From Actinomycetota bacterium (lineage in GTDB: Bacteria > Actinomycetota > Actinomycetes > Streptosporangiales > Streptosporangiaceae), in NCBI GenBank assembly GCA_003140115.1, contig PLIQ01000350.1, positions 4,175 to 10,727 on the forward strand: a DNA stretch of 6,553 bases. The letters are read 5' to 3'. The position numbers and the translations under genes are program-made. The notes under the pieces were generated by a model. The model was not told the DNA's origin, ran no database searches, and saw only the letters and a list, made by a program, of their open reading frames with translations. How positions within the stretch are numbered: the stretch's first letter is position 1; every line of letters begins with the position of its first letter. Of this stretch, positions 5,636 to 6,553 are shown one piece after another.

Positions 5636-5908
5636 ATGTCAGGAACCAACGCCGACCTTATCCCCATCATCATTATCCCGGTCGTCGCACTCGCCATCAT
5701 GCTGGGCATGATTTTTTACGCCAGCAGCCACCCGCTGTGGGGCACCCAGGCTCCGGCGGACACCGTCTCCACGCACCCACTGGAGGGCGGCATCCCGGCT
5801 CAGCGCCTGAGCAGCCCCGGGCAGGTGGTTCCTGGCCAGCATCTAGGCACCGCTGCGGACGAAGTCCCCCGCGAGCAGGCGCGGGCCAGCGAAACCCGAA
5901 AGGAATAG
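5636..5908 (+). CDS. Small single-pass membrane protein
   Basis: A 90-residue protein. A short polar N-terminus (MSGTNAD) is followed by one strongly hydrophobic helix, residues 8-28 (LIPIIIIPVVALAIMLGMIFY), and then a hydrophilic tail of about 60 residues rich in Pro, Gly, Ala and Glu, ending RASETRKE. There is no signal-peptidase or lipobox motif, so it should stay anchored by one helix. The tail is low-complexity and probably disordered. The lack of Arg or Lys before the helix, with HP after it, leaves the orientation unclear. The start is well supported by AAGGGAG seven nt upstream. It is divergent from the Clp N-domain gene, sharing a 235-bp regulatory gap, and is followed after 4 nt by another possible start codon. 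I do not recognise the family. Confidence 0.75.
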   Translation: MSGTNADLIPIIIIPVVALAIMLGMIFYASSHPLWGTQAPADTVSTHPLEGGIPAQRLSSPGQVVPGQHLGTAADEVPREQARASETRKE

Positions 5909-5912
5909 CGTC

Positions 5913-6137
5913 ATGACCGACACAGTCAACCAGCCGCCGCGGCCTAGTCGCGGGCGGGATGATCTTGCCTGGCGACCCATTCCGGAGTGCCGACGAGGCA
6001 GAAAGCAGCGGTCGCGTGGTGAAATGGGTCAGCGTACAGCAACGGTGACAGCAACGTTTCAGGTCAGGCTGGCTTGTCTTGCGGGTCGATGCCATGCTGG
6101 CGGAGCAGAGCGCGGAGCCGCTCGACCTCGTCGGTGA
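5913..6137 (+). CDS. Doubtful small ORF downstream of the membrane protein gene
   Basis: A 74-residue reading frame whose ATG lies 4 nt after the membrane-protein stop, with AAAGGAA about 8 nt upstream, so initiation by coupling is plausible. The first 20 or so residues (MTDTVNQPPRPSRGRDDLAW) look like an ordinary polar protein start. After that the sequence turns Arg- and Cys-rich without recognisable structure. The last 74 bp run antisense to the 3' end of the neighbouring Clp-type gene. It may be the start of a gene truncated by deletion or frameshift, a short real protein, or chance. I do not recognise it. Confidence 0.35.
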   Translation: MTDTVNQPPRPSRGRDDLAWRPIPECRRGRKQRSRGEMGQRTATVTATFQVRLACLAGRCHAGGAERGAARPRR

Positions 6138-6553
6138 GCTGCTGGACCCGCTCGGCCAGATCGGGCAGCGCCGGATGTCCGGCGGCCCACTGCTCCTGCC
6201 GCGCGGCCTTGCTGCCCAGCAATTCCTTCTCCCGGTTACGCCGCTGCGCGGCCTGCTCATAGTCGCGGGCGTCGACCGCGGATTCCTTCTCGCGGCGGAC
6301 CTGGGCGATCTGCTCGTCCAGGTCACTGGTGTCCGGCCCGATGCCCACCCGCTGTTCAACGGCCGCCAGCCGGCCCCCGAACACGTCCAGGCGAGTATTC
6401 GTCCACATCACCGGTACGACCTCCCGAGGCGGCCGCCGACCCGACTGCGGCCGCCGCCCCGACTGCGGCCGCAGGTCGCTGACGAGCTCGATGACCTGCT
6501 GACGCACCTGGTCTAGGTCGGCGCCCAGCCTGACCAGCACCTGCGCGGCCACG
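6064..6553 (-). CDS. Clp N-domain plus UVR/coiled-coil protein without AAA+ (5' end outside window)
   Basis: The last 162 codons of a gene that begins beyond the right edge. The first visible residues (AAQVLVRLGADLDQVRQQVIELVS) are the final helices of a second Clp_N repeat and closely match the same part of the stand-alone Clp N-domain protein in this window. A basic linker follows with the hexapeptide RPQSGR twice. Then come a helical region and a UVR-like motif, QVRREKESAVDARDYEQAAQ (residues 84-103 of the visible part) continuing to REKELL, like the motif in the ClpC middle domain, UvrB/UvrC and McsA. A coiled coil ends it (LAERVQQLTDEVERLRALLRQ, about 132-152). Stop at 6064-6066. There is no room for an ATPase between N domain and UVR motif. 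A regulator or adaptor for ClpC is the natural inference. It converges with the small plus-strand genes; I see no strong terminator between them. Confidence 0.88.
   Translation of the reverse strand, partial: VAAQVLVRLGADLDQVRQQVIELVSDLRPQSGRRPQSGRRPPREVVPVMWTNTRLDVFGGRLAAVEQRVGIGPDTSDLDEQIAQVRREKESAVDARDYEQAAQRRNREKELLGSKAARQEQWAAGHPALPDLAERVQQLTDEVERLRALLRQHGIDPQDKPA
6431..6472 (-). repeat. 18-bp tandem repeat in the linker of the Clp-UVR gene
   Basis: Two 18-bp units (6431-6448 and 6449-6466) differ at one position and continue into a partial third (6467-6472). They encode the repeated hexapeptide RPQSGR in the linker after the Clp N domain. The length keeps the reading frame, so copy number could vary without breaking the gene. 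Confidence 0.85.

Noticed and set aside
5401..5709. N-terminal extension of the Clp N-domain protein
   Set aside because: The Clp family start MFERFT is at 5400 with a ribosome site. The extension overlaps the divergent membrane gene and is not Clp-like.
5909..6063. Search for a terminator between the convergent genes
   Set aside because: Only short complementary stretches, none with a stable stem plus U-run.
1..6553. CRISPR array, tRNA, insertion sequence or toxin-antitoxin pair
   Set aside because: No regularly spaced repeats, cloverleaf-like segment, terminal inverted repeats with transposase, or typical toxin motifs were seen.

Overview
High-GC DNA (about 58-72% G+C in the stretches I counted) with GTG as well as ATG starts, several plausible leaderless starts, and ClpC-type N-domain, universal-stress and PRC-barrel genes together. 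This points to an actinomycete chromosome; I cannot name the genus. There are no rRNA or tRNA genes, CRISPR arrays, insertion sequences or phage genes. The window reads as a stress-response or housekeeping accessory neighbourhood, with nearly all genes on the minus strand.

Layout, left to right. Positions 2-1147 (minus) hold a two-gene unit: a two-halved PRC-barrel protein (1147 to 494), then a single-domain universal stress protein (460 to 2). The latter probably also has its own promoter across the PRC stop codon. Positions 1325-3514 (minus) hold an orphan PAS sensor histidine kinase followed 51 bp later by a secreted beta-propeller-like lipoprotein. An unusually AT-rich 200 bp gap (3515-3714) with a candidate promoter lies upstream of the kinase. 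Positions 3715-4389 (minus) encode a class I SAM-dependent methyltransferase. Positions 4479-4835 (minus) encode a small conserved actinobacterial protein that resembles a bacterial PH-like domain.

Positions 4957-6553 are the most interesting part. A stand-alone Clp N-terminal domain protein with no ATPase (5400 to 4957, minus) is divergent from a 90-residue single-pass membrane protein (5636-5908, plus), whose upstream region carries a match to stress-sigma (SigB/SigF-type) promoters. A doubtful small ORF (5913-6137) follows 4 nt later. The right edge holds the end of a second Clp-type protein (6553 to 6064, minus). There the end of a Clp N domain is joined directly to a UVR-like motif and a coiled coil, again without AAA+ modules.

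Working together (inference): the universal stress protein, PRC-barrel protein, two ATPase-less ClpC-like proteins and the small membrane protein fit a general-stress or dormancy set. The Clp-like proteins would modulate ClpC-ClpP substrate capture rather than unfold proteins themselves. No response regulator is visible for the kinase. I found no clearly new multi-gene system; the ATPase-less Clp pair around a membrane protein is the best candidate for follow-up.
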